A DNA stretch of 64,000 nucleotides, from the NCBI GenBank assembly GCA_964452085.1, contig CAYVKL010000004.1, positions 255,028 through 319,027 of the forward strand. The letters run 5' to 3'. How positions within the stretch are numbered: position 1 is the first letter of the stretch; each line of letters starts with the position of its first letter. A model generated the notes under the pieces. The model was not told where the DNA came from. It worked only from the letters and a program-made list of their open reading frames with translations, and did not search any database. Of the stretch, positions 26,400 to 38,621 are shown piece by piece. This DNA comes from Methanobacterium sp964452085 (GTDB lineage Archaea > Methanobacteriota > Methanobacteria > Methanobacteriales > Methanobacteriaceae). The position numbers were made by a program, and so were the translations under genes.

Positions 26400-29100
<2,701 letters not shown>

Positions 29101-29117
<17 letters not shown>

Positions 29118-29190
29118 GTGGAAATTAAAGTTGAATTGGTGATTTAGGTGGAAATTAAAGTTGAATTGGTGATTTAGGTGGAGCTTAAAG
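29101..29190 (+). repeat. In-frame 30-bp triplication at the valS/aroA junction
   Basis: Three units of 30 bp (29101-29130, 29131-29160, 29161-29190) each carry the valS end (TTG GTG ATT TAG) and an aroA-like start (GTG GAA ATT AAA GTT GAA). As 30 is a multiple of three, stop and start stay in one frame. The two spacer units each encode a 9-residue mini-frame, MEIKVELVI and stop, with GTG directly after TAG. The GGTGAT inside each unit may act as SD. Confidence 0.95.
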
Positions 29191-30512
29191 TTGAAAAGGC
29201 AGGAAAAATTAAGGGATTGGTCAAAGCCCCACCTTCTAAAAGTTACACCCACCGGGCCCTCTTATTAGCATGCCTGGCAGAGGGAGAATCTAAATTGCAT
29301 GATCCTCTTTACTCTGCTGATACCATGGCAACTTTAGAGGCTTGCCAGTCACTGGGGGCAGAGATAGAGGTCAATGATGATTTTTGTACAGTTCAGGGCA
29401 CAGGTGGGAGTCTTAAAACACCACAAGAAATTTTGGACTTGAAAAACAGTGGCACAACTTTACGATTTTTGACTACCATGGCCAGTTTAACTCCAGGAAG
29501 CACCGTTTTAACTGGTGATGATTCATTAAGAGGACGACCCATGCAAGACTTGCTGGATGCCCTCCAAAAACTGGGAGTTAAAGCTTCTTCGGCTGGTAAT
29601 AATGGTTTGCCACCAATTACTATTGAAAGTGGGTTTCCAGGCGGTAAAACTGAAATTAAGGGCGATGTGAGTTCGCAGTACATTTCTTCCATTTTGTTAT
29701 CTGCACCATATGCTGAGAATCCTGTGGATTTGAAAGTGGTGGGAGAATTTAAAAGCAGGCCATATGTGGAGATGACTCTCGATATAATGGGAAAATTCGG
29801 GGTTCATGCTCAACAGGAAGGAAGTAACCGTTTCCAACTTTCTAAACAAATTTACCAAGGTCAGAATTACACCATAGAAGGTGATTATTCTTCTGCATCT
29901 TACCTTATTGGTGCTGCTGCTATTCTTGATGGGGAAATAACCGTGCAGAACTTATTCCATGATTCTAAACAGGGAGATAAGGTAATACTTGATATTGTTG
30001 AAAAAATGGGTGCCAAAATCGAGGTTATGACGGATCATGTTGTGGTTCATGGACCTGGACAGAAGGGTGGTAGAAAGAAGGGTGGTGGAAAAGAATTATC
30101 TAACCATGAACTTTTCACTGGATCACTTCAGGCAATTGATGTAAATCTGGAGAACACACCTGACCTTTTACCCACTGTAGCTTCATTGGCTGCTGTGGCT
30201 CAGGGAACATCCCACATAACTGGAGTTGAACACGCACGTTTCAAAGAAACTGACCGGGTGCATACCATGGCAGTTGAACTAACTAAACTGGGAGTTAAAC
30301 TAACTGAAGAACGAGATGGTCTTACCATTCAGGGTGGAGCCCATGGTGGTGTAGTGGAAAGCCATGGTGATCATCGCCTGGTTATGGCCCTAACCTTAGT
30401 AGGACTGGTTACTGGAAATGTGCTCATTAAAAACTCAGAGGTTCATAAAGTTTCTTTCCCTAACTTTCCTCAGATAATAAAAGGTTTGGGATGTCCAATT
30501 GAGATTTTATAG
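29178..30512 (+). CDS. aroA: 3-phosphoshikimate 1-carboxyvinyltransferase (EPSP synthase)
   Basis: 444 residues. It joins shikimate-3-phosphate and phosphoenolpyruvate in aromatic amino acid synthesis. Motifs: APPSKSYTHRALLLACLAEG (substrate-binding KS and R), LKNSGTTLRFLTTMASL, DSLRGRPMQDLLDAL, GDVSSQYISSILLSAPYA, and KETDRVHTMAVELTKLG near the end with SHGDHRLVMAL. GTG 29178 is preceded by GGTGAT in the repeat. The segment GQKGGRKKGGGKELSNHE (about residue 294) is a Gly/Lys-rich insertion, unusual in the family, at the tip of a loop in the C-terminal domain. Operon with valS. Confidence 0.96.
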   Translation: MELKVEKAGKIKGLVKAPPSKSYTHRALLLACLAEGESKLHDPLYSADTMATLEACQSLGAEIEVNDDFCTVQGTGGSLKTPQEILDLKNSGTTLRFLTTMASLTPGSTVLTGDDSLRGRPMQDLLDALQKLGVKASSAGNNGLPPITIESGFPGGKTEIKGDVSSQYISSILLSAPYAENPVDLKVVGEFKSRPYVEMTLDIMGKFGVHAQQEGSNRFQLSKQIYQGQNYTIEGDYSSASYLIGAAAILDGEITVQNLFHDSKQGDKVILDIVEKMGAKIEVMTDHVVVHGPGQKGGRKKGGGKELSNHELFTGSLQAIDVNLENTPDLLPTVASLAAVAQGTSHITGVEHARFKETDRVHTMAVELTKLGVKLTEERDGLTIQGGAHGGVVESHGDHRLVMALTLVGLVTGNVLIKNSEVHKVSFPNFPQIIKGLGCPIEIL

Positions 30513-30741
30513 AAAGAAAAACTATTAATTTTTTTCCTATTCCTGCTAGTTTAGTAAATAGAACATAATTGCACTATGCATATAACTCCTAAATCCATCT
30601 TGAGATGAAGATAAAGTGATGGCATGATAGGGGATATCATCTGATAAGCAATCCCACAATAAGATGATGGAAAATACCCTAATAAAGAAATACTTATATA
30701 TAGACCATGATTAATAGCATAATTAATAATGAATTAAGGGA

Positions 30742-30822
30742 ATGATGTTTCGACTTTGCATATCACTGAATAATGTTCTGGTGGATATGAACAGACATCC
30801 CCTAATATTTCTGGGGATATGA
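30742..30822 (+). CDS. Possible upstream ORF or leader peptide (26 codons) before the GTPase
   Basis: ATG 30742 to TGA 30822 (MMFRLCISLNNVLVDMNRH...). A hairpin, ATCCCC (30797-30802) with GGGGAT (30813-30818), lies inside its end. An internal ATG at 30787 has GGTGG upstream and would make an 11-residue peptide. It lies in the long leader between TATA-like CTTATATATAG (about 30691) and the GTPase. Translation is only suggested. Confidence 0.25.
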   Translation: MMFRLCISLNNVLVDMNRHPLIFLGI

Positions 30823-30868
30823 TACAGAATATGGAAATTTATCAAATTTATATGTGCAGGTGGCTGAG

Positions 30869-31336
30869 ATGAAAAATAATAAAGAAACTAAAATCGTGGT
30901 TATGGGCGCCTACAACTCGGGGAAAACCACCACCTTAGAGCAAATTTGCCATAACAGGGCTAAAGTTGAATACAATGGAACTACAACCGCCCTTGATTAT
31001 GGGAACACCATGATTGGTGGGGAAAAAGTTCACTTCTTCGGTACCCCTGGTCAGGACCGCTTCAGATTCATGCGCAGGATTCTATCTGAAGGGTTAGATG
31101 GAGCCATACTTGTGGTTGATAACAGTAACGGTATCACATCCACAGACCATGAGATTTTAGAACGACTTGACCAATTTAACATCCCTTATGTTGTTTTTTC
31201 AAACAAACAGGACCTCAACTCCTCTGAGTTGGAACTAAATTATGAAGCACCAATAATCCCTACCGTAGCCCAGGAAGGAGAAGGAATCCAGGAGGGCTTG
31301 GAAATACTTCTTAACTTGGTTAAATCGGGGCGATAG
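30869..31336 (+). CDS. Small Ras-like GTPase (Arf/MglA-type)
   Basis: 155 residues with the G-motifs: G1 VVMGAYNSGKTTTLEQI, G2 Thr in GTTTALDYG, G3 FFGTPGQDRFRFM (FGTPGQ where DTPGQ is usual) and G4 SNKQD. It belongs with archaeal small GTPases near the Arf/SRPRB/MglA branch. Roles of such archaeal GTPases are mostly unknown; membrane traffic-like or polarity roles are speculation. ATG 30869 is chosen for AGGTGG just upstream; two GTG codons at 30854 and 30860 are alternatives. Its stop overlaps the possible start of the nth frame (ATAG at 31333). Confidence 0.85.
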   Translation: MKNNKETKIVVMGAYNSGKTTTLEQICHNRAKVEYNGTTTALDYGNTMIGGEKVHFFGTPGQDRFRFMRRILSEGLDGAILVVDNSNGITSTDHEILERLDQFNIPYVVFSNKQDLNSSELELNYEAPIIPTVAQEGEGIQEGLEILLNLVKSGR

Positions 31337-31428
31337 TTATCAGATCCCCTGAAAATCCAACTGATAATATAAAGTTTAATAAACATTCCATTGACCCAGA
31401 AAAACGTATAGATCTCATTTTTGAACAC

Positions 31429-32034
31429 TTGCAACAATTATACGATCTGAGGGTCTTTGAAGATGGAGACCCTTATCGAGTACTTATTAGAACTATTTTA
31501 TCCCAGCGAACTCGAGATGATAATACTGACCGAGCATCAGGTCAACTTTTTTCTAAATACCATACCATCAATGACATTGCTGAGGCAGATCCTGTTCTTT
31601 TAGAGCCCCTGATCCGGCCTGCTGGTTTTTATCATGTTAAAGCCAAACGTATTGTGGAAGTTTCACGTAAACTCCTGGATGAATTTAAGGGCCAGGTCCC
31701 CCATGATATGAAGGGCCTTCTGGAACTTCCAGGTGTGGGACGCAAAACAGCCAACTGTGTTCTGGTTTACGGATTCCAAATACCAGCCATCCCCGTGGAT
31801 GTTCATGTTCACCGTATTAGCAACAGACTAGGCATGGTTAATACTAAAACTCCTGAAGAAACAGAAGAAGAACTTAGAATAATGGTTCCCAAGGAGTACT
31901 GGATTGAATTGAATGATTTAATGGTTCAATTTGGGCAAACAATTTGCAGACCTCAATCCCCACGCCATGAAGAATGCCCACTCCAGGAACTCTGCGATTT
32001 TTACATTAGCATGTTAAATGAGAATGCTGATTAA
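31429..32034 (+). CDS. nth: Endonuclease III-type DNA glycosylase; true start probably upstream
   Basis: 201 residues from TTG 31429. It cuts oxidised or mismatched pyrimidines from DNA. HhH motif LLELPGVGRKTANCVLVYG with catalytic Lys; catalytic Asp in IPVDVHVHRISNRLG; a C-terminal cluster region. The helix before TTG (PEKRIDLIFEHLQQLYDL) belongs to the family N-terminus, and the frame is open back to 31324 with no ATG, GTG or TTG; an ATA at 31333 overlapping the GTPase stop is one candidate. In the 4Fe-4S site the order is C-x6-H-x2-C-x5-C: the second Cys is His (codon 31966). Translational coupling with the GTPase is likely. Confidence 0.9.
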   Translation: MQQLYDLRVFEDGDPYRVLIRTILSQRTRDDNTDRASGQLFSKYHTINDIAEADPVLLEPLIRPAGFYHVKAKRIVEVSRKLLDEFKGQVPHDMKGLLELPGVGRKTANCVLVYGFQIPAIPVDVHVHRISNRLGMVNTKTPEETEEELRIMVPKEYWIELNDLMVQFGQTICRPQSPRHEECPLQELCDFYISMLNENAD

Positions 32035-32414
32035 CCAATATTTTTAAAAACATTTCCCCTTACTGATTAACCTTTTTCTGTACTACTTTTTTATAACACA
32101 TTTAAAGGCATGGCACCCCACACACACAATTAATTCGTTAAAAATTCTATTTAAATCAGTATATTGCATAAAAACAATCTTTTCAGCCTAAAAAAACAAA
32201 TAATTTTAATTTTAGTGGACTTGCTTGTGTTTAACGAGAGGATTCCTGTCTTAAATGATTATTGTTTAACTATAACACTATTTTCCAAGGTCAATATTGT
32301 TTTTGACAATAAAACCAAAAATATTTACATAACGTTAGTCATAAAATGTAATAACTAATATGTTTGTAGAAATAATAATAAAGTTTGTAGAATTGATTGA
32401 AAAGGAGTGTATCT
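32035..32414. other. AT-rich intergenic region
   Basis: Contains CACACACACA near 32121 and AT-rich promoter sequence before the next gene. A 64-codon frame at 32164 is not convincing. Nothing else seen. Confidence 0.5.
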
Positions 32415-32912
32415 ATGAAAACCAAATATTTACTGGGAATTTTAGTATTGATTGTGGCCATAGGTGGTGTCACAGCATGTAGTATATTGTTACCCTCAGG
32501 AAATACACAAACACCGGTTCAGAGTACCCCTGTTGCAACCACTGCTCCCGCTACAACGGAAGCTCCGGCTGAACAACCGCAGGAACAGACCACACAAGAA
32601 GTTAAGGCTCAGAAAGTAACTTGCACCAAATGTGGTGGTGACGGAGCCATTAGTTGTGGAAAATGTGGTGGAAGTGGAACTATTGGTGGATCAGGAGGAT
32701 CATGTGGCACATGTGGAGGGGACGGACAAGTTTACTTTGATGCTGAAGGAAAAATGCTTCAAATCGTTAACGTTCTAGCCTGCCATTACGCAACTTGCCC
32801 TACCTGTGGAGGAACTGGTGGAGGAAGCCAATCAGCTGCATGTAGTGCATGTGGTGGAGATGGTGCAATAACCTGTTCCAAATGTGGAGGCGCTGGATAC
32901 ATCAACACCTAA
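32415..32912 (+). CDS. Exported protein with six DnaJ-type CxxCxGxG zinc motifs
   Basis: 165 residues. N-terminal hydrophobic segment LLGILVLIVAIGGVTACS, with Cys after the core that could be a lipobox, so signal peptide or anchor. Then a Thr/Pro/Ala/Glu-rich linker (residues 27-68), and six CxxCxGxG motifs in a Gly-rich tail: CTKCGGDG, CGKCGGSG, CGTCGGDG, CPTCGGTG, CSACGGDG, CSKCGGAG. In DnaJ/Hsp40 two zincs are bound by four such motifs inside the cell; here six motifs stand alone and probably outside, without J-domain or peptide-binding domain. ATG 32415 has AAAGGAG. Metal binding or redox function is a guess. Confidence 0.8.
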   Translation: MKTKYLLGILVLIVAIGGVTACSILLPSGNTQTPVQSTPVATTAPATTEAPAEQPQEQTTQEVKAQKVTCTKCGGDGAISCGKCGGSGTIGGSGGSCGTCGGDGQVYFDAEGKMLQIVNVLACHYATCPTCGGTGGGSQSAACSACGGDGAITCSKCGGAGYINT

Positions 32913-33172
32913 ACCCCATTCCTTTCTTTTTTTTATTTTATTTCAATTAGAATTCCATATACTATTTTAAAATTTTAAAAAAATGGATATAGTATTCCTT
33001 TGATTATAATATCCATAAATCTAAATTTAACCATAAATCAAGATTGTTTTTCCTGTTGATTTTATTACTTATTCTTAACAGTATTAACTTATATTAATAT
33101 TAAATGTAAAGTAAGTATAATGTACTTAATGTAGTATTTGTTAAGCCATTTTCCATTGTATTTATAATAATT

Positions 33173-34015
33173 TTGGGGGCGATTGATATTACTCTTGAAT
33201 ATCTAGAAATATATGAAGAAAACAAGGATCTCATGAGATATACGTCCAGTTCGTCAGTAAGAGTTAAACTTTTAATTTGTTTGAGTGAAGGTCTTCAAAC
33301 CATGGCCGAACTGAAAAAATCGACTGGAATTAGCAGTTCAACCATCTCCCACAACCTGAGCAACCTTGAAAAAAGAAAAATAACCACAAAAAAGGGAGAA
33401 AAATATGATCTATCCCCTTTAGGGACCATTATCACCCTTAATTTGATAGAAAATATAAAGACCACGGCTTCGGTTAATAGATTTCAGAAATTGTGGATTG
33501 GCCATGAAATAAACAGCATTCCTCCTGAACTAATAAAAAGGATTGGAGATCTGGAAAACTCAACTCTAATAGAAGCAGAATCTGGAGAGATCTTTAAACC
33601 TCATGAAACTTATCAAAAGATAATTTCTGATTCTAAATATGTTAAGGGAGTTTCACCTATTTTCCGTTTTAATTACATTGATTTATACAAAGATTTGGTT
33701 ACAAAAAGCGGCATCGAAGTTGAACTCATATTAACCCAGGATATAATTAAACAAACAATGGGTGGAATTGATCCCACCAGTTTAAAAGATCTTCAAGATT
33801 TCATGTCACGTGAAAAGGTCAAATTGTGGGTTATTGAGGATGATGTTAAAATCGCCTTTACTGTTACTGATAAATACTTATCATTAGGATTATTCCATGA
33901 AAAAGGGGATTATGATAATACCCGAGACCTGATAAGTGATAGCTATGAGGCTGTTGCCTGGGGTAACAGACTATTTGAATATTACAGAAGCAAGGCTAAG
34001 AAACTCGAACTTTAA
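33173..34015 (+). CDS. Methanogen-type winged-helix regulator (DUF1724 family)
   Basis: 280 residues. N-terminal HTH (VRVKLLICLSEGLQTMAELKKSTGISSSTISHNLSNLEKRKI) and a C-terminal DUF1724-type domain (PIFRFNYIDLYKDLVTKSGIEVELILTQDI, LWVIEDDVKIAFTVTDKYLSLGLF). This large methanogen family is mostly of unknown ligand. Start is uncertain: TTG 33173 is listed; ATG 33233 with AAGGAT before it is possible and would shorten it by 20 residues. A TATA-like TTTATAATA lies only four bases before TTG 33173, which favours the later start or another promoter. The following membrane gene overlaps its end by 71 bases, so it may regulate that gene. Confidence 0.88.
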   Translation: MGAIDITLEYLEIYEENKDLMRYTSSSSVRVKLLICLSEGLQTMAELKKSTGISSSTISHNLSNLEKRKITTKKGEKYDLSPLGTIITLNLIENIKTTASVNRFQKLWIGHEINSIPPELIKRIGDLENSTLIEAESGEIFKPHETYQKIISDSKYVKGVSPIFRFNYIDLYKDLVTKSGIEVELILTQDIIKQTMGGIDPTSLKDLQDFMSREKVKLWVIEDDVKIAFTVTDKYLSLGLFHEKGDYDNTRDLISDSYEAVAWGNRLFEYYRSKAKKLEL

Positions 34016-34871
34016 ATTCTTTCGTAGTTTTTTAATAATCATAACTTCAAGTTCCTTATTCATAGCCATCAGTGGTTGTTTAAAAACTTTTTTTTCCTTT
34101 TCTTTATACGGCATATATCCATCATATCCCCTTCTCCTGGCTACTTTTTTAGCTATCTATTCTGTTTACGGTCTCAATAAAATCACAGACACCGAAGAAG
34201 ACATTGTAAATGCACCAGAAAGATCAAATCTTATTTCCAGACACGAAAAATTATTTAAATACACTTCAGTGGTCAGTTACATAATAGCAGTGATCATTGG
34301 CTTATGGTATGGTTGGAAAGTTTTATTGATAATCCTTTTCCCATTAATGGCAGGGATTATATACAGTATACAAATCCATACTCGAATTCCAAGATTAAAG
34401 GATATTTTCGCTGTTAAAAGTTTAATTGTGGCTATGAGCTGGACTGTGGGGAATACTTTCCTTCCCATGGTTGATCTAACCACAAACTTTGCAATAACAC
34501 ACATAGTACTTATTGCCATTATATTCAGTTTCTTTTTTATTAAAAGCTTTATTAACACTGTTTTATTTGATCTGATGGATGTAGAAGGAGATAGAAAAAT
34601 TGGTGCCATGACCATACCCGTAGTAATAGGTAATAATAACACAGTGAAACTCCTTCTGATTCTAAATACTTGCCTAATTCCATTAATCTATATCTCCATA
34701 ACCAACGGCTTTTTCCAGTTTTTTATCATTCCTCTAGTGTTTTGCATAATCTACGGATACATCTACATTTTATATTTTTATTTTAATCAAAATCGTCTTC
34801 AGCTGGATATTCTGGTGGATGGTGAATGGATATTGCTGGTTTTTATAAGTCTAATGAGAATAAGGATGTAA
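33945..34871 (+). CDS. UbiA-family prenyltransferase-like membrane protein
   Basis: About 308 residues with 8-9 membrane helices and both Asp-rich motifs of the UbiA superfamily: NKITDTEEDIVNAPER (first) and FDLMDVEGDRKIGAMTIPVVIG (second), which bind Mg-diphosphate of a prenyl donor. Substrate is unknown; archaeal relatives make ether lipids or transfer prenyl groups to quinone-like or haem acceptors. Start is not certain: ATG 33945 has AGTGAT four bases upstream, GTG 33936 is an alternative, and TTG 33975 is possible. It overlaps the DUF1724 regulator by 71 bases in another frame, an operon-like arrangement. Confidence 0.8.
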   Translation: MRLLPGVTDYLNITEARLRNSNFKFFRSFLIIITSSSLFIAISGCLKTFFSFSLYGIYPSYPLLLATFLAIYSVYGLNKITDTEEDIVNAPERSNLISRHEKLFKYTSVVSYIIAVIIGLWYGWKVLLIILFPLMAGIIYSIQIHTRIPRLKDIFAVKSLIVAMSWTVGNTFLPMVDLTTNFAITHIVLIAIIFSFFFIKSFINTVLFDLMDVEGDRKIGAMTIPVVIGNNNTVKLLLILNTCLIPLIYISITNGFFQFFIIPLVFCIIYGYIYILYFYFNQNRLQLDILVDGEWILLVFISLMRIRM

Positions 34872-35099
34872 ATTTATCAAAGGGGATTTAATTCTATGAA
34901 ATAATACAAACTATCATTAAAATATAAAAATAAATAAAAAAAATTATTAAATTTGTTAAATTTAAGGGATTTAAATAAAAAAGAAAAAAATATGTTTAGA
35001 TTAAATTAATAAAAAAATGGATGGATTAATTAATAAATAATCTAACCAAACTAAACTGTTCATTAAATAAAAGCCCCAACATCATTAGATGTTTTTCAC

Positions 35100-36104
35100 T
35101 TAGTTAAATTGAGGATCCTTGAATTTAATTATGAAAGTGGTTCCCGGGTGGCGTTTAAGTTCCAGTTCTCCCTGAATCTGAGAGGTAAGACTGTTAATCA
35201 ACAACATACCAAGACTGTCACTTTTTTCCACTTCAAAATCATCAGGAATACCCACACCATCATCACTAACCATGAGAATGTATTCATCACCTTCTTTATG
35301 GAATTTAATACCTATAATTCCTTCATTATCGCCGGGGAAGGCATATTTAAGGCTGTTTGTTACCATTTCATTAATAATTAGTCCCAGGGGAACGGCGTTA
35401 TTAACATCCATCATCACATTATCCACATCCATCTCCAATCGGACTCTACCCCTTTCTGTGAGATAGGTGTCAAAAAGGTCCCGGGTTAAAGATCGCAGGT
35501 AATCTGGAAAATCAATGCTTTTAAGATCTGAAGAACGATACAGGCGTTCATGGATGAGTGCCATTGATTTAGCACGGTTCTGGCTCTCCTTAAAAATTCC
35601 ACGGGCATCTTCATCTTTGATATATTTTGATTGCAGGCTTAGAAGACTGGATATTATCATTAGATTGTTCTTAACCCTATGGTGGATTTCTTTCATTAGC
35701 ATTTCTTTATCTTTAAGTAGCTGGTTTACCTGCACTGAAAGGCGGCGTGTTTGCAGGAGAACATGCACCCTTGATTGTAAGACCATCTTGGTAATGGGAA
35801 CTGAGATAACTTCATCAAAACTTTCCCACATATCCCCCTTAACTTTTTTCAGATCACTGGGAGAACCTACCAACAAGTATGGAAGGAATAATGGTTTTTC
35901 ATTCTCCTTTCTTAATTTCAGCTCCTCACTTTTAGCAGCCCATGAAGGTAGATCCATGATTAAAAGACTAATGGTGTCTCTTTCATCCTCAGGGATATTT
36001 AATTCATCATATATTACATTGTATTCAGCACCCAATAGTTCCCCTAACATTTCACTGTTATTACGGTTCACCATGGATACCAATACTTTTTCTTGTTCTA
36101 CCAC
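35100..36104 (-). CDS. Histidine kinase (HisKA_2-like) with pseudo-receiver N-terminus
   Basis: 334 residues from GTG 36104 (AGTGGAG eight bases upstream; GTG 36131 is the alternative). The N-terminal ~120 residues resemble a receiver, but the acidic pair is replaced by Asn-Arg-Asn (VSMVNRNNSEML) and no conserved Lys is seen, so it is a pseudo-receiver. The H-box is KEIHHRVKNNLMIISSLLSLQ with His141-His142. HATPase follows (LIINEMVTNSLKYAF, SDDGVGIPDDF, GMLLINSL). Kinases of this HisKA_2/HWE-like kind often pair with single receivers, and one is encoded upstream. Last gene of a minus-strand operon kaiC-receiver-kinase. Confidence 0.88.
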   Translation of the reverse strand: MVEQEKVLVSMVNRNNSEMLGELLGAEYNVIYDELNIPEDERDTISLLIMDLPSWAAKSEELKLRKENEKPLFLPYLLVGSPSDLKKVKGDMWESFDEVISVPITKMVLQSRVHVLLQTRRLSVQVNQLLKDKEMLMKEIHHRVKNNLMIISSLLSLQSKYIKDEDARGIFKESQNRAKSMALIHERLYRSSDLKSIDFPDYLRSLTRDLFDTYLTERGRVRLEMDVDNVMMDVNNAVPLGLIINEMVTNSLKYAFPGDNEGIIGIKFHKEGDEYILMVSDDGVGIPDDFEVEKSDSLGMLLINSLTSQIQGELELKRHPGTTFIIKFKDPQFN

Positions 36105-36249
36105 AGCAGCAGCTCCACTTAGTTTATTCACAAATCCGTTTTAATCACACATCTCTCATAAATCCAAATTTTAACTACTAAATACTATTTTTATATTCAA
36201 ATTTTGAATAATTACCATGCATTTTCTAATTTCAGGCATCCATTAATTT

Positions 36250-36615
36250 TCACTTTTCAATTAAAGTCCTAATCAACAGTAAAAGTTCTTTCACCACCAG
36301 TGGTTTCACCAGTACCCCCTCTGCACCATGCATCAAACTCTGTTTTTCCACGGCCTGGTGTTGTTGTGGGCTGAGAACAAGGAATGGGATTTCAAGGACT
36401 CTGAGACGTTCGCATGATTCCCAAACATTTCTGTTGAAACCAGAGATGTCCATGAGCACCAGGTCAATATCTTCCCTCAGTTTTATTTCCTGATCCAGTT
36501 CTGCAGGGTCATTGACCCCCAGTACATTGTACCCTTCCTCGCTTAAAATTTTTATTAAAATATCATTATTACGTTGGTTACGATTTAAAGCCAGTATTAA
36601 AGGCTGAGATGACAT
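36250..36615 (-). CDS. Degenerate single-domain receiver (pseudo-receiver)
   Basis: 121 residues, receiver fold. It keeps a phosphoacceptor-like Asp56 (LVLMDISGF), a Ser in FLVLSPQQ and the Lys in VLVKPL, but the metal-binding acidic pair after strand 1 is replaced by Asn-Arg-Asn (ALNRNQRNN). The same Asn-Arg-Asn occurs in the pseudo-receiver of the next gene, so the two domains are probably related by duplication. Phosphorylation would be weak or absent; it may act as a protein adaptor for the KaiC-like ATPase. ATG 36615 lies 12 bases after the kaiC stop, so it is co-transcribed. Confidence 0.85.
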   Translation of the reverse strand: MSSQPLILALNRNQRNNDILIKILSEEGYNVLGVNDPAELDQEIKLREDIDLVLMDISGFNRNVWESCERLRVLEIPFLVLSPQQHQAVEKQSLMHGAEGVLVKPLVVKELLLLIRTLIEK

Positions 36616-36626
36616 TTAAATCGCCC

Positions 36627-38081
<1,455 letters not shown>

Positions 38082-38621
38082 ATTCCATTCACCCCATTCC
38101 TAATATAAATTGTTGATATATCACTTTCTCATGATTTATTTTCAATAATTCTAATTAACTAAGATTTCATTGATTTTATCTTCGGTATTTACCAATGAAT
38201 TAATAATGCACTTGATTTTAGAACTCCCCAATCAATTTCATTCCCCTAAATCCTTATTAAATTTTCACAAAAATTTAATGTTATTTTATTAACTGTATTT
38301 ATTTATGATTCACATAATAATAAAATTTTTAAAAATATTTAGTGAATTTCATCACAAAATACCATTAACATGATAATAATCGGGAAAAAACGACCTTAAT
38401 TAGCCCCTAATTAATTAATGAAAGCTTCATCCAAATAACAATAGCATTTTTAACGTTTATTATTTTTCAAGGTGATTAAAAATAAAAATCGAAATTATCT
38501 CAGAATACAAATAATATTGATATCCCTTATCTTAGAGACATTTTTAGAGGGAAAAATAACAAATTATATGTAAAAAATTGATAAATATGGAAAAAAAATA
38601 TATTTAGAAGTTTTTAGCAGA
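38082..38621. other. Long AT-rich intergenic region
   Basis: Upstream of the kaiC-like operon on the left and the DHH gene end on the right. TTTATATTA on the minus strand near 38104 is TATA-like. I see no coding frame or stable RNA structure. Confidence 0.5.

Noticed and set aside
30600..30690. C/D box guide RNA
   Set aside because: GTGATGG and CTGA-like boxes occur, but spacing between boxes (18 bases) and a missing final D box do not fit archaeal C/D RNAs.
32164..32358. 64-codon plus-strand frame
   Set aside because: AT-rich, no SD, Leu/Ile/Asn-rich composition typical of noncoding DNA.
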